From Tubiluchus corallicola (lineage: Eukaryota > Priapulida > Priapulimorpha > Priapulimorphida > Tubiluchidae), in contig JAQGDQ010000783.1 of NCBI GenBank assembly GCA_030141605.1, positions 31,991 through 95,990 on the forward strand: 64,000 bases of DNA, written 5' to 3'. The notes beneath the pieces were generated by a model, which was given only the letters and a program-made list of their open reading frames with translations, made no database searches and was not told the origin of the DNA. This document shows, one piece after another, positions 25,178 to 36,943 of the stretch. The translations under genes were made by a program, and so were the position numbers. Position 1 is the stretch's first letter. Every line of letters starts with the position of its first letter.

Positions 25178-26167
25178 CTATTGCGCTTTAAAACTAGTTT
25201 TCCTGTGATATCTGTTCAAATCAATCTCTAAACATGTCTTATTGTTACTGTCCAAGAACCAGTGACTATGTTTTCTAGCTATAGTCACCTTCATGTCAAT
25301 CCCAATAATCCAGTTGATATTAATCACAGCAGGATCAGGAGCAAAGTCTTTAGCACCCTGAGTAAAATAAACAAGACCATCTGCTACTTGATTGTAGGGG
25401 TAAAAATCGCACTTTGCTTTTGCATAGCCTATTTTGCATAAATTATCTAAAACTCCCTGCTCGTATTTATGTCGAAAATCATTTTCCACTCTTTGTACCA
25501 TCTCACCCCAAATATGGCGGGCACTAATGGTATTGTTGACGAACATAAAATTGACAGAAATGTTATAATTGTCAAGTCTTTCGCCAACAAGAGATCCTAT
25601 CAAATCCACTCCACTGTGTTCTTCAAGCAGAGGTATAGGGTTTTTCAACCACACAGCATCTGTTTCAAAGATGTGAAAAGCAATTCCTTCCAACAGAAGT
25701 TCGTGAAGCAAATGTATTCGCTCTAGAATTATATATCTGTACCCAGTACTGTCAAATTCGTATTTCATTTTTAGTGGTTTTTGAGTTGTGTGTTTGTACA
25801 CGTTCAAATTCGGCCAAAGACCCAGCAGAATCACACGTGTATCCTCATCTGTAGCAACTATAATAATCTGATCTAATATTCCCATCATTCTGATGTTACA
25901 CAACCAGCTCAATGTTATATTTACGTATCATTGGTTAGCAATGGCAATATAAGGTATTTTGCCATTAGCAGTGATATTTTTGCACAAATCGATTAACTTT
26001 ACCGGTTTCGTTGCCGCTTTGAGGCTTTCCATTTGCTTGGGAGGCAGCGGTCCTTTTCTGTGCATTAACCTACTCGTACTTAACATAATTGTTTCATCAA
26101 ACAAAAAAATAATGGCGACCACAAAAACTCCTAAGAGTAACTTAGATAAACGTCTGTGTCCCCTCAT
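25178..26167 (-). pseudogene. Nucleotide-diphospho-sugar transferase-like gene with one in-frame TGA (right arm)
   Basis: Inverted copy of 1781-2770. The TGA is retained (25928-25930). One amino acid differs: HSGVDLIGS here against HSGVDSIGS in the left arm. The FETDAVWLKNP motif is conserved. Confidence 0.7.
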
Positions 26168-26697
26168 TTCAGAACCGTATGTAAAACCGAGAAACCCTAA
26201 GCCACATACGGCTATGCGATGACAAATCTATATGTAACGTTCGCACACTTTTTCAAAAATTATCTTTCGCAACTTACAACAACTGCCAAAGCTCGCTAGC
26301 TTACGTTGGTTTTTTTTTCAAAAATATTGCAAAATTGAGCGTTTTTGTAGATTTGTTTATTTGCAGATGAAAAGTGGATAAAACAATAACATATTTAATA
26401 CGCAGAAACAGGAACTGGAATATGCGAACAGAAATTGAAGTATAAAACAACAATATACACAAAAGTACCAGCTTAAAATGGACAGATCTATTGAAAGTAA
26501 TTTCACTGTGATGTGTTTGTGCGTGATTTATTTTCTATAGTGGTTGGACTTGCTAGTTTTTTACTTATTAAGAAAACGATTCATTAATGCTGATCATTTT
26601 ATAAGACTATTTATGTGAAAATAATGTTTTTAAGCGGCAGGACGGATAGAAGAAAGTTTGAAGTGCGCGATATTCCGAGGTCATTAGAAAGACAAAT
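26168..26697. promoter_or_regulatory. Divergent intergenic region (right arm)
   Basis: Inverted copy of 1251-1780 between the two divergent glycosyltransferase genes. No defined motif. Confidence 0.4.
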
Positions 26698-27729
26698 ATG
26701 CGTATTTCAGTTACCGCTATGAAGACTCATTTGTGTCTCTTTTATCTCTGTTGTGCTGTAATACTTCTACTGTTATTGAAATCATCTTACTTTTTTGTTC
26801 GTTTTGCGAATTTATTTTATGACAACGACGGAGTTACTAATTTACCAGCAAACGTAGAAGTGAATCCCTTTTCATTAATAAAATTTGACTTTCGTTTAAC
26901 AATAACAGTTATAGCTTTTAATTGAAACTATTCGCTCAGAAGATTGCTTTTGTCCCTTGAATCTGCTGATTACATGAATGTTACAGTTCTTCTTGAAATC
27001 TGGATTGACTGTCCTGTTGATGGTTTTGCTGATGAAAAGACTGTGCAGGTGGCACAGCAAGCAAAATGGACACATGGAAGAAAGACAGTCCATGTAAGAA
27101 GTGAGCATGCTGGTGCTTATACACAATGGTATGATACATGGACGCCAGATTTAGACAGAAGGGGCAAAGAATTTGGTCTTATCTTAGAAGATGATTGTGA
27201 AGTCTCTATACACTATTATAAATGGTTGAAGGCTGCAATTTATATGTACAAGGATCTGGCGGATTTGGCCAGCATAACTTTGTACCGAGGTCGGCTTGTT
27301 GTCAAGCCTGGAGTGGATAGGGATGTTGTTTGTCCTACTTTTACAGACATTGTTTTTCTCTATCGACTTTTCAGCACGTGGGGTTGTGCACCAATGCCTT
27401 GGATTTGGGCAGAGTTTAGACAATGGTATCATACAGTGAAGCAAAATAAAACATTTCTACCTTTAGTACCTGGTGACAAAGATTTGGTAATAAATGGCTG
27501 GATGGAACATTTTCATCCTAAAATCAAAATGAACGAAGCTTATTTTCTTCACTATACAGGAAAACATGAACTGTACACGCTCTACCCAAATTTGCCAAAT
27601 AATGTTACGTTTGTATGCAATCACAGAGATATAGGAATTCATTTTATCAAAAGTTTTAAAGGTTTAGGAATGTGCACATACCCCTTAGTAAAAAAAGTGG
27701 TCAATCTCATTTACTACGTTTCTCACTAA
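26698..27729 (+). pseudogene. GT-A-fold glycosyltransferase-like gene with one in-frame TGA (right arm)
   Basis: Inverted copy of 219-1250, with the same TGA at 26923-26925 and an identical predicted protein on both sides of it, including LILEDDCEVS. It sits at the outer end of the right arm, about 220 bp inside the last base that can be matched. Confidence 0.65.
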
Positions 27730-27947
27730 TCCAGTCAAAGCCTACTGGGACGATTATCCCAACAAAGACATTTTCACACTCTAAGTTATGCAAATTAAAA
27801 TGTGCTAACTTCAGGATAGTCCCAGCTATTAAGAGATGAATTGCGCAAAAATGAAGGAGGCATGAAACTTTATTGAAACACAAAAGTTCCTCAGACTATG
27901 CTCATTAAGGACACTCTATTTTGGTCAAAATCTGAGATGGCCGCCAA

Positions 27948-28608
27948 AATAATAATGTCAATTTCTGTTGGCAAAAGTGCTATATAGGGCTTAGTGATGA
28001 ATTTCAGGTTGGTACCAAACTTAAAAAACTATCTGAACTAAAATCTAAGATGGCGGCCAAGACAGTTCCCAGAATGAAAGCATCAATAACTCCAATATCC
28101 CTATAAATCATTGCAAGTGTACTGTTAGTGGTTTTGGTGGATTGTGAGAAATTCAAAGTGGCAAAGGTCAATATTATAGCTATGCATAATTTCACGTTCT
28201 TATAATTCTTAGAAAATGGTTTCACTGACCACGGTTTTAATTTATGCATTACTTCATCTCTTAATGCTCCCCATTGTTACACCTCCCTAGAACATTACAC
28301 AACACCTATCTCTTTAATGTTTAAATAACTATAAGTTTATTAGTTTTAGCGAAGACATTTTAAGATGTTTTTTTTTCTAATTTTGGTTTGTGGTTGTCAT
28401 TCTCTTAATGGATCCATTTAATTTTGATAACTTCCTGCTATTTTATTATTCTACGTACGTGCAAAGTTTGATGATTTGTTGAAGTTTGTGAAAGTATATT
28501 TTAACTCTGTAATTTTTTTTCAAATTTTAACTTTTTTGCTGTAATATTTTCTCAACTGCTGTAAAGCGCTTTGAGACATATTGTGTAAGGTGCCTAATAA
28601 AAATATTT
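27948..28608. other. Sequence just outside the right palindrome arm
   Basis: No gene recognised. The motif AAATCTAAGATGGCGGCCA at 28043-28061 repeats, with three differences, the arm-end sequence AAATCTGAGATGGCCGCCA at 27928-27946. Both contain a YY1-like AAGATGGC/GAGATGGC core. Confidence 0.4.
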
Positions 28609-28619
28609 TTATTATTATA

Positions 28620-28705
<86 letters not shown>

Positions 28706-28738
28706 TAATATTATTATTATCATAATTATTATTATTTA
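28609..28738. repeat. (TTA)n microsatellite
   Basis: About 130 bp of TTA/ATT triplets with a few interruptions near the right end. The poly-Ile and poly-Asn frames here are repeat artefacts. Confidence 0.97.
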
Positions 28739-29445
28739 ACTGCAATACATGCAAACAACAACGTCATTGCTTTCTTCATAAATTTCTTTATTCTCTACTA
28801 ATGTAATGAACTTTACAGAAGTTTGCAAATTTTACAAGGCTCAAGTTCAAAGTGTTATGGAAATTCAGTTTCAATCTCAGGAAATGGTAAACAGTCGAGA
28901 AGCAAAATTACAGAAGTGAGTCCAACTGAATAACAGACATAAATTATATATAGACTACACACGCCCACGCACGTGATCAATTAGTTGAAATTAATTAGGG
29001 ATCTAAATATACTAAGTCGCCTGAGCCTTTAACAGATAACATTGACAGGAATGAAATCTCCATGTGCATCATTACAGGCACAAACGATGTAATGTCACAA
29101 CGTCATAATTTTACAAGAGGTCAAGCTATTTATATATATCAAATGAAAGGTCTCAATGAGACAAACTGAATGATATAAGTTATGCCAAGATTGTTGACCT
29201 TTGACATGTGGGTGATGGGCTGCAAGGTTAAATGCTGAGGTTTCATTGTGAAATTCACTTTCCATGTATTAAAGAAATTCAATAAAACAAAATAAGTACT
29301 TTCAAAAAAGGCTGTCATCTCTTCATTTTTAAGGCTGAATTTTGCAACTATTGTTTGCAAAATCTTCAATTTCTATAAATATCATCTTCAACGTCAGAAA
29401 CATTGTCAACTAGTGTTATTTTTATTCGTTTTTACTGTTACTCTA

Positions 29446-30045
29446 GCCAACAGATGCATCCTAGCAGAGACAGATTCCAGGATCTTCCCAAGAGAAGATA
29501 ACTTCATCAGCAGGTATAGTTTTCAATACGGGTTTCAACCGACTATGATCAAGAACAAAAGCTAAGCAATCAGTCTAGCAATATGCATAACTTTCATTAG
29601 TTTACATTTATGACAGCTTTTAAACCTATTTGCTGCCTGTTTCGTGACTTTGTAATTTTCTTCTTCTTTTTTTGAACACATGCCTTCAGAAATTTTGTGA
29701 GGCTATAAAGCTTCTCAATGCAAAGTGGTGCATGATTAGCGCATACCTCTGACAGAGATCAGTGGCAGAGAAAATGCTATTCTTCTGCTATCCAATCAAC
29801 ACACCCTATCAGAACGAGATCCAATTCTTAAAATATTTCTTTTTTTTAATAAAACACATGTTGTTATAAGTTTTGGAATGCCATTGAGTTTCTAGATGTG
29901 AAGTAGTGCTGGATTTCATTTACATTCTATCAGAGAGCAGTAGAGTAGTAACTGCTAATAGTGAATTTATTTTCTATTTTCTCTCCTTCTCGCCAATCAA
30001 CACACCCTATCAGAGCCAGATCTATTTCCAGAACCTTACCATGAG
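29446..30045. repeat. Diverged tandem blocks (about 200 bp period)
   Basis: CCAATCAACACACCCTATCA occurs at 29792 and again at 29992, both followed by AGA/AGCC-AGATC. A weaker third copy (CCAACAGATGCATCCTAGCA) starts near 29449. No coding content. The rest of 28739-30861 shows nothing recognisable. Confidence 0.5.
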
Positions 30046-30861
30046 AAACTACAGAAACTGCAAGTCAACCACAGGCACAATTTTAGACATGCTTATGACA
30101 TGAACATGGTCAACAGCTCAATTACAAACTGGCAAAATGCATTGTTTGCATTAGTTTACTTCTGCCCAAGATTTGAAAAGTTAGGGCTCCATTTTTCATT
30201 TCAGACTTTTTATCCTATTGTCACTCATTTTATCACATTGGAAAACTTTAGTTTTTTTAAAAACAGGCATGAAAATGAAGGAAAAAGCATTTTTGTACGA
30301 TGGTCTACTAGCAATAAAGCTAAAAACAAACAAAAAAGTAAACTCAGGAAAACATTAGGAACTTAAAATATATAGTTGCAGGAATCACAATATGAACACT
30401 GTACAGTAGATAAGTAAGCCCTTACTGTACAGTACTGCGCCACAGGCGGATGTGATATTTTATTTGCTTCTCTTACGAAAACACTATAATTATAGGTTGG
30501 CAAGCACGAAAATTGTAGTTTTTCTATCGCCGAGCATGGTGTGCAATTGCATTTTCATATTTAACAAATCGTAAAAAAAGAGAAAAATAGCTTCGATAAA
30601 ACCCGAAAATTCAAAACAAATGTTTTTAATAATATGGGGTTTTTTACTACATAAATGCTTTTGAAAATGCTTTTGATCCCGCAGTTAGCCTGTAAATACC
30701 CTGCACAACGCCAAGCGACAAAAACGTTTATTTAATATGCTAGTATGTGTTAGGAAAAGTTAACAGGAGAGTACAGGTCAGTAGTGATACAAACTTTGAG
30801 TGTGCGCGTATAATAAGCAATCGTTGATCCACTGTAAAGAATTATACCTGCAAATTAAAGG

Positions 30862-31944
30862 ATGCGGACAAACATCATATCTGTTATTTTCTCTTTCAGA
30901 TATTATAAAAGAAGAGCATACTTTTATATTGGATTATGTCTTGCTGTTTTATTTCTTAATGCACAACGAAATATTTTGCAATTTAGCCTTGATAACTGCT
31001 ATTCTAATGAAGTAAATTCTGTTAATTATGGTAGAGATGTGAAGAACTTTTTGTTTTCGTCTTCTATACAATTAAACAAGAGTGATATTTACTGTGGACA
31101 AGCCTGTGATATCAACAGTCAACATTTTCAACAGTCGCCTGGATTAGACTATCCAATGTTACATAAACACTTTGACTGTCTTTCTCTTATGCAGCGTTTG
31201 TATTTAGAGAAACCAGCTGACCAATGGCCTCCTCCACGTGCGCCACCAAGTGAATTATTTGATGAATTTACAATGTATGGAAAAATGCCATTACTTTTAC
31301 AGGAACGATGGTACTTTGCTTCCAACTATGCAAAAACTAGAAAAGAACTGTTTACACCGGAGTTAATGTCACAGTTGCAAAAAACTGCATCAGATGGAAA
31401 GAACATTTCAGTTTATGGCATTCACGCAATGCAAGTCGTAGATGAAGCTTTAGATATGTACAGAGAAAAGATTGAAGGTAAACATGGTTTTGTTATTGGC
31501 ACAGAATATCCATGGATTGAAGCTTTACTGCTTAATAGAAACGTTGGTCACATCACAACAATGGATTACAGTGATCTTGTGTCAAACCACAGTAAAATAT
31601 CAACAATTTTGCCTCAAAACCTATCAAAGCAATATCTTCAACATCCGAGACCATTATTTGATTTTGGAATCAGCTATTCTTCAATAGAACACAGTGGACT
31701 TGGGCGCTATGGTGACTCATTGAATCCAAGTGGAGATCTTGAAGCAATGGCTCAGGCCTGGTGCTTAGTTAAACCAGGAGGTTATTTCTTTCTAAATGTA
31801 GAAACAGATCATGGTAGAAGCTACTTAGCATGGAATGCACACAGAGTTTATGGAAATGAAAGACTAAAGCACCTCACTGCAAACTGGAATGTTTCAACAG
31901 TTTTATACAAAAAAAGGCAAATTCTGAGAATAATGAAAAAGTAG
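30862..31944 (+). CDS. DUF268 family protein, putative SAM-methyltransferase-like fold
   Basis: An intact 360-residue frame from ATG 30862. A hydrophobic segment near residues 19-34 (YFYIGLCLAVLFLNAQ) suggests a type II anchor. The C-terminal half carries the DUF268 (PF03269) pattern: GFVIGTEYPWIEALLL, GHITTMDYSDL, YSSIEHSGLGRYGDSLNPSG, LVKPGGYFFLNVETD and NAHRVYG. The LVKPGG motif and the glycine-rich start resemble a Rossmann methyltransferase, but no activity is established for the family. DUF268 is known from nematodes and other invertebrates. TTATTTTCTCTTTCAG ends at 30900 inside the frame and looks like a genuine acceptor. The true start could therefore be on an upstream exon, with the first 13 residues here being intron. 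Confidence 0.85.
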   Translation: MRTNIISVIFSFRYYKRRAYFYIGLCLAVLFLNAQRNILQFSLDNCYSNEVNSVNYGRDVKNFLFSSSIQLNKSDIYCGQACDINSQHFQQSPGLDYPMLHKHFDCLSLMQRLYLEKPADQWPPPRAPPSELFDEFTMYGKMPLLLQERWYFASNYAKTRKELFTPELMSQLQKTASDGKNISVYGIHAMQVVDEALDMYREKIEGKHGFVIGTEYPWIEALLLNRNVGHITTMDYSDLVSNHSKISTILPQNLSKQYLQHPRPLFDFGISYSSIEHSGLGRYGDSLNPSGDLEAMAQAWCLVKPGGYFFLNVETDHGRSYLAWNAHRVYGNERLKHLTANWNVSTVLYKKRQILRIMKK

Positions 31945-32019
31945 CCCAGTCTAAAACAGTTGTACCAGAGCTAAAAGAATAGTTACAGCTTAAAAAGGTC
32001 AACAAATGCAGGCACGACT

Positions 32020-32415
32020 TACGCACACCTGCCATACAACATCCACCACACTGGACACACTACATCAAAGAACACCATGCCACCCCCACCATGCCACACC
32101 TCCCACACCACACCAATCACACCATACCATACCCACCACCACAACACCCATTATGATTCCATGCCACACACCCACACAATATCTCACTAACAACACAACC
32201 CGCAACACACCATCCACACCCTCTATGCCACACCAATCACACCATCCCATACCCACCACTACAACGCCTATACAATTCCACACCTGCCACACAGCATCCA
32301 TCACGCTAGTCACACCACATCACCCACGCGATGCCACCCACACCACAAAACCCTCACCACAACACCTACACCATACCACACACCACACCACTCAACCCAC
32401 ACCACAACATCCATA
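32020..32415 (+). repeat. CCACACCA-rich degenerate minisatellite
   Basis: About 400 bp almost free of G on this strand, built from CCACACCA, CCATACCC and CCACCAC variants, starting about 75 bp after the DUF268 stop. Open frames here (His/Thr/Pro-rich) are compositional. A complementary G-rich tract of similar type is at 57291-57483. Confidence 0.85.
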
Positions 32416-35400
32416 CCAAATGCATTTTCACTCATCAACTGATTATTACTACGCAAACATTCTACATAGTGTTTGTAAACTGCATTTTTGACTTACATTA
32501 TAACAGCCAGCGGCAGCTTAAAAAAAATAGCAAAGGTGCAGGCATAATACAATGGACTGCGTCAGAACAATGGCTTTGCGTTCCAGTTTTCTAAGCGAGA
32601 AACACCCAAAATGGACACCCAATCAACTCGTAGCTGGTCCTCTTGATAGACATCTTCTTCCAACAGAACAACAAATCACCTTTCAAGAGTTCCACCAGAG
32701 AACGTTTTTCTAGACCCTGTTTGGTCAAAATTTCCAAAAAAACTGGGTAACTTCGTTTGGGAAAACGCCCGTTGTGAGGAGCAGAAGAGCAACAGAGAAA
32801 TCTAGAAGAGGTAAAAATGACACAGGTAAAAACTGGCGCATGAAAAACGGCACACTTGGTACAATATGTGTTTAGGATTAGAGTTACAGCTGGGATACTT
32901 ATTTTAGTTATTTTTACCTCTGCCAAGAAAATTATACTTCAACACAGTTTGTTTGTTCAGAAACACTTCGTTGATGTCTCTTGACGTAGTAGTACTTCTT
33001 TTTTGTTATATCGAACTGGGCAAACAACAGCGAGTTAGTTATACTTCCATTTCGAGAAATTCTCGCTTGTAAAACTGTGATAATAACCTTTGCTCCATGT
33101 GCATAGCTTTATTAAAATAACTTGGTGGCTTGCAAATAAAAAACCCACCTTAAGTCGGCGTGGTGGAATGCACCAAAAATTTATTCAAATATCAATTTTT
33201 GTTTTTTTATAAAATCAAATGTTAAATATATTCGGGTTTTAAAATTCTTATTATCAAGTTATCAAGAAATTATCAAGAAAATTTTCAAAAAATACTAAAA
33301 ATCCAATTTTATAATCCTATACCCTCTTCTCTGGCTAGAAATTAGTACTGCAATTGTAAAAAACTTGTACATTCAAACTCCGATTGTAGCTCGTCGAAGC
33401 TGTCATTTTGCTTCGTATTTTTTCTGTTGAAAAACTTAGGATCTTGTTTGAAAAACTGTTGAAAAGTCCAAAGTAACATAGTAACCAACATTCGTGCGTT
33501 TGCTAATGTTTAGAAACGCTTTGAACCGCGACCAAAACAATGGCTAACGTTAACAATGATTTTCTCAAGGTTATGGTTTTCAGTGTAGCCTGCACCTCAA
33601 CTTCAACGTGGATTATCTCAGCTTAAAAATAACACAGAGCAATGAGCTTGATACTAAAATGATCTTCATGAAATGCAGATCCGGAATGTGTGAATAACTA
33701 GAGAAGCTTAATTGCCGACTTATGGACGTCTACTACCACCTCCAAAATTAGAGGTTAAAAGGTATATAAAAACTATGTGGAACAAAATAACTATTGCAGC
33801 AAAATAACATAAGTGCAATTTTTTTCTGTAAAATTTTCACCTGCTTTCTAATTTGTGCTTTTATTAAGTAGCTAATCACAGTCGAGATAAAACTCTCTTT
33901 TGGCTCTAGCGCATGACATGCAGAACGCGTTATTAAAATAAGTCGTCGTTAAAAACAGCGTTCACACCTACTTGCACTTGCGTAGTGCATGAATGATAGT
34001 GTGTTGTAAAAAAACCTGTCTGTTTAGAAATACAATTTGCTTATCGCTGTAGTGTATGTTTAACACGCAGTACATTCATTAGGGTAAAGCCGATTTGTTT
34101 ACAAGTCAATGTCAATGCCAATGACTTCTTGTCGTAAGCCTTAACTGTATCAGCACACAATAAGGGTGTCGTCTGTTAGACGAGTTATGGCACCAACGTG
34201 AACAATTAATGCACAAACATAAGTTTTAGGTTTCGCCTCAGTGTGAGCAATTCATAATCGAAAATTTATAATAAAAAACGTTTGGGTAAAAATTCGGCTG
34301 CATTAATGAATTGAAAGGGCAGTTTCATCCTGATTTTCCACGAATCAAAAGCTGAGGTGCTACACGACTTTTCAAATCACTAGCAAACTGTCACAAATTG
34401 TATTTATTACAAAAAAGCAAAGCTTATTCGAGGAAAATTCTTTTTCGTTTTCTTCAGTGACACCCAGTATGAAGAGTCAGTATGATGCCATGAGCAATGT
34501 ATGCTATTGACTGTCCAGCATTGGTTTGTCAGTTTTTCTTTGAAGAATTTAAAGCAAATTGATGTCTTCCATTGAAAGGGTTATCGGCCTTTTGGTGATA
34601 AAATATTATCAAATTAGTTGGTCAAACTGAAACTGACAAACACATTTGATTAAAAAACTAGTTATTTAAATAAGACTGCCAAACAAACGAAACAACGATA
34701 AACTGCACACATAATATCAAACCTTAGCCAAATTACAATTATTCAGCAAGTTTTGGTGCCGCTCTGCCAGAAAATTATGGTACTAACATAATTATTTCTC
34801 GTTTTTGACATTTTAAAGTGAAAAATTAGAGAAGAAAAAGATGATGTTTTAGTTTGTTGCTCTTTTTATATATAGAATCAAAACAAGTAAAAAAATAAAA
34901 CAGAACATAAGAACATTATGACAAACAAAATTGAATAAATTTTAAACAAACGAAATCGTAACAATAAAGTCAACATAAGCAAATAAGTGACATTTAGTTA
35001 GTACATTTACAATATCAGATGTAATGAAATGAACAATTTTTTTCTTGCATTACAATAACTCATATGCAATACATGAAACAAAGTTACTGTAAAGAGATTT
35101 TGCAAACTTTTATAATTAATTATCTAAATGAGCAGGGCATACAACTTTTTTTTACAAATAATTACGATAATTTAGATAATTATAGCCTAACTGTGACAAA
35201 ATTTTATGAAAAACAAATGCAGAACACTGAAGGAAAACAGGAGAATATTTTATAGAATCAATATTATCTTGATACTGTATAAGTATTACTCTATAGGTAT
35301 CACTCAAAGACTTTCTATATTGATTCTTAAGGCTGAATTTTTCTCAGCAGCCACCCATCCTTTTAGCTGTTTCTGTAATGCGTAACCTTTATTACTCCTA

Positions 35401-36943
35401 TAGCTGCTCCTCACATCGCCTCTTACTTATTCCATTATCCAACCAAGTGACAGAAAATAAAAAGCAGCTCTATTTGAGTTGATTGGGACAAAACAGTGGA
35501 ATGTTCTATTTTTTCTGTTGGAAGTTAACTTAATGCTTGTAATAATACAGCACCCTGGAAGCCCTAGTGTGTTCTAACGTTGTTGTTTGAAGTAAAGTTT
35601 CTGTTGATAAAATTGAAAGGACTATAATCACATTTAAAATTTCAATTTTGGCTTTTTAGTTTAACAACTTTTCAATGTTTTTGCATTGCAAACACAGAGG
35701 TGAAAACTCCTTTTTCTGCTATGATTTCTAAACCTGAGACTGAGTGATAATAATTGCCGTTTGGATAAGAGGAGAAAGTTTAAAAACATGCTCAATCACG
35801 TGAATAAACATTAGTCAAAATGAACACAAAAACACTTTAGATGTGGACTTCTAAAATTCGCGATCTTCTTTGAAATTAATTCCTTCAAGAAGACAAATAT
35901 TTGTGAAGTTTTGACAACTCCGTACAGAAATACCCATAACAGCTTAATTGCATGAGCTACTAGGCAAAACTTTATATTTTCTGAAGGATAAATAAATTTT
36001 CTTTCTATTACTGTAGACTGTAGATTACTAAAATAACATAATTAGATTCAATGATGTAATTAAAGAATGATAAGTAAGGTTTGTAGAATTTCCTCAGAAT
36101 TTTCATTTCAAAGCCTTCTAGTTTGCAAATGATAGCTTGTACCTAAAACTGATCAACATATAGACTGTAAAACTTTCTTTTCTGCACAAGAATTTGTAAA
36201 CAGCCTTCAAATCACTCTAAGCTTGGAAATTAACAGCTGTATAGAGTGTGGAAGGTGTTATGAAAATTGTACATTTTAACCTCTTGCTACAGGTGGGTCT
36301 GCCCTTCCCTAGAAGCTGCTGATTATAAGGATGGGCAGGTGCAAGGCCAACGGCGCGCAATTTAAGTAACAATATCACGTAAAAGTACGCATAAGAACTG
36401 TCTTGAAGGTTAAGAAATATGTAATTCCGCTTTCGCTATAAAGGAGAATAACATAAAAAACAGGGTCTTAAACCCATTGCTTTATAGGCTACTTCGCCTG
36501 CTGGTTGTGTTTATGTTCAGAAAATTTCGCTGTTAGCTTTAATCATATAAACAACCAATTTTGAAAAAAAATAGCAATTTGGTAAAAAGCATTCCCGTAA
36601 CTCAGTCTGTCACACCAAATAAGAATAATGCATGTATAAAGGCAGGAAAAACCAAAAGGTTGGATTATTAGATCAAGCGGATACGCTCACCGATGTAAGT
36701 GTTTTACACACACTCGCATGGAGCATACACATGATGTATTATATTATATTTGATACAAATGAAATGTGTGTAAGTCCGTGATGTACCACACTTTTAAATA
36801 CGTGTTTTCAGAAATTTTGCACAAATTCTTCGCTGTCATTGAAAAATAAAACTAGCGAGAATTTTAAAACATGATGCATCTAAAGGTTAACTCATTTACG
36901 CTTTAGTACACTAGACATAGTACATAGACTGCAGTACTACGTA
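32416..36943. other. Long intergenic region
   Basis: 4.5 kb of AT-rich sequence with only short random frames. Positions 32554-32631 match 10638-10714 in part. No gene, RNA or transposon domain was recognised elsewhere. Confidence 0.4.

Larger units (their letters stand above)
15505..27947 (-). repeat. Right arm of giant inverted repeat (palindrome)
   Basis: This is the reverse-complement copy of 1-12442. Observed differences from the left arm include Ser to Leu in the nucleotide-sugar transferase (left base near 2344), Asp to Gly in the gag remnant, Pro to Leu in the LINE remnant (left base near 8550), a dense cluster of mismatches opposite 2974-3112, about five substitutions in the innermost 400 bp, and a rearranged CA microsatellite. 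Sequence beyond 27947 cannot be compared because its partner would lie outside the window. Confidence 0.97.

Noticed and set aside
27184-27444. 86-codon antisense frame over the GT-A gene
   Set aside because: Shadow of the longer, motif-bearing frame on the other strand.
1-27947. Palindrome as a missed-adapter or assembly hairpin artefact
   Set aside because: A non-palindromic 3 kb spacer, real substitutions, a divergent patch and a rearranged microsatellite separate the arms. Long-read confirmation would still be decisive.
28520-28754. Poly-Ile and poly-Asn open frames
   Set aside because: Translations of the (TTA)n microsatellite.
32006-32594. His/Pro/Thr-rich 161-codon frame
   Set aside because: Codes across a CCACACCA minisatellite; composition only.
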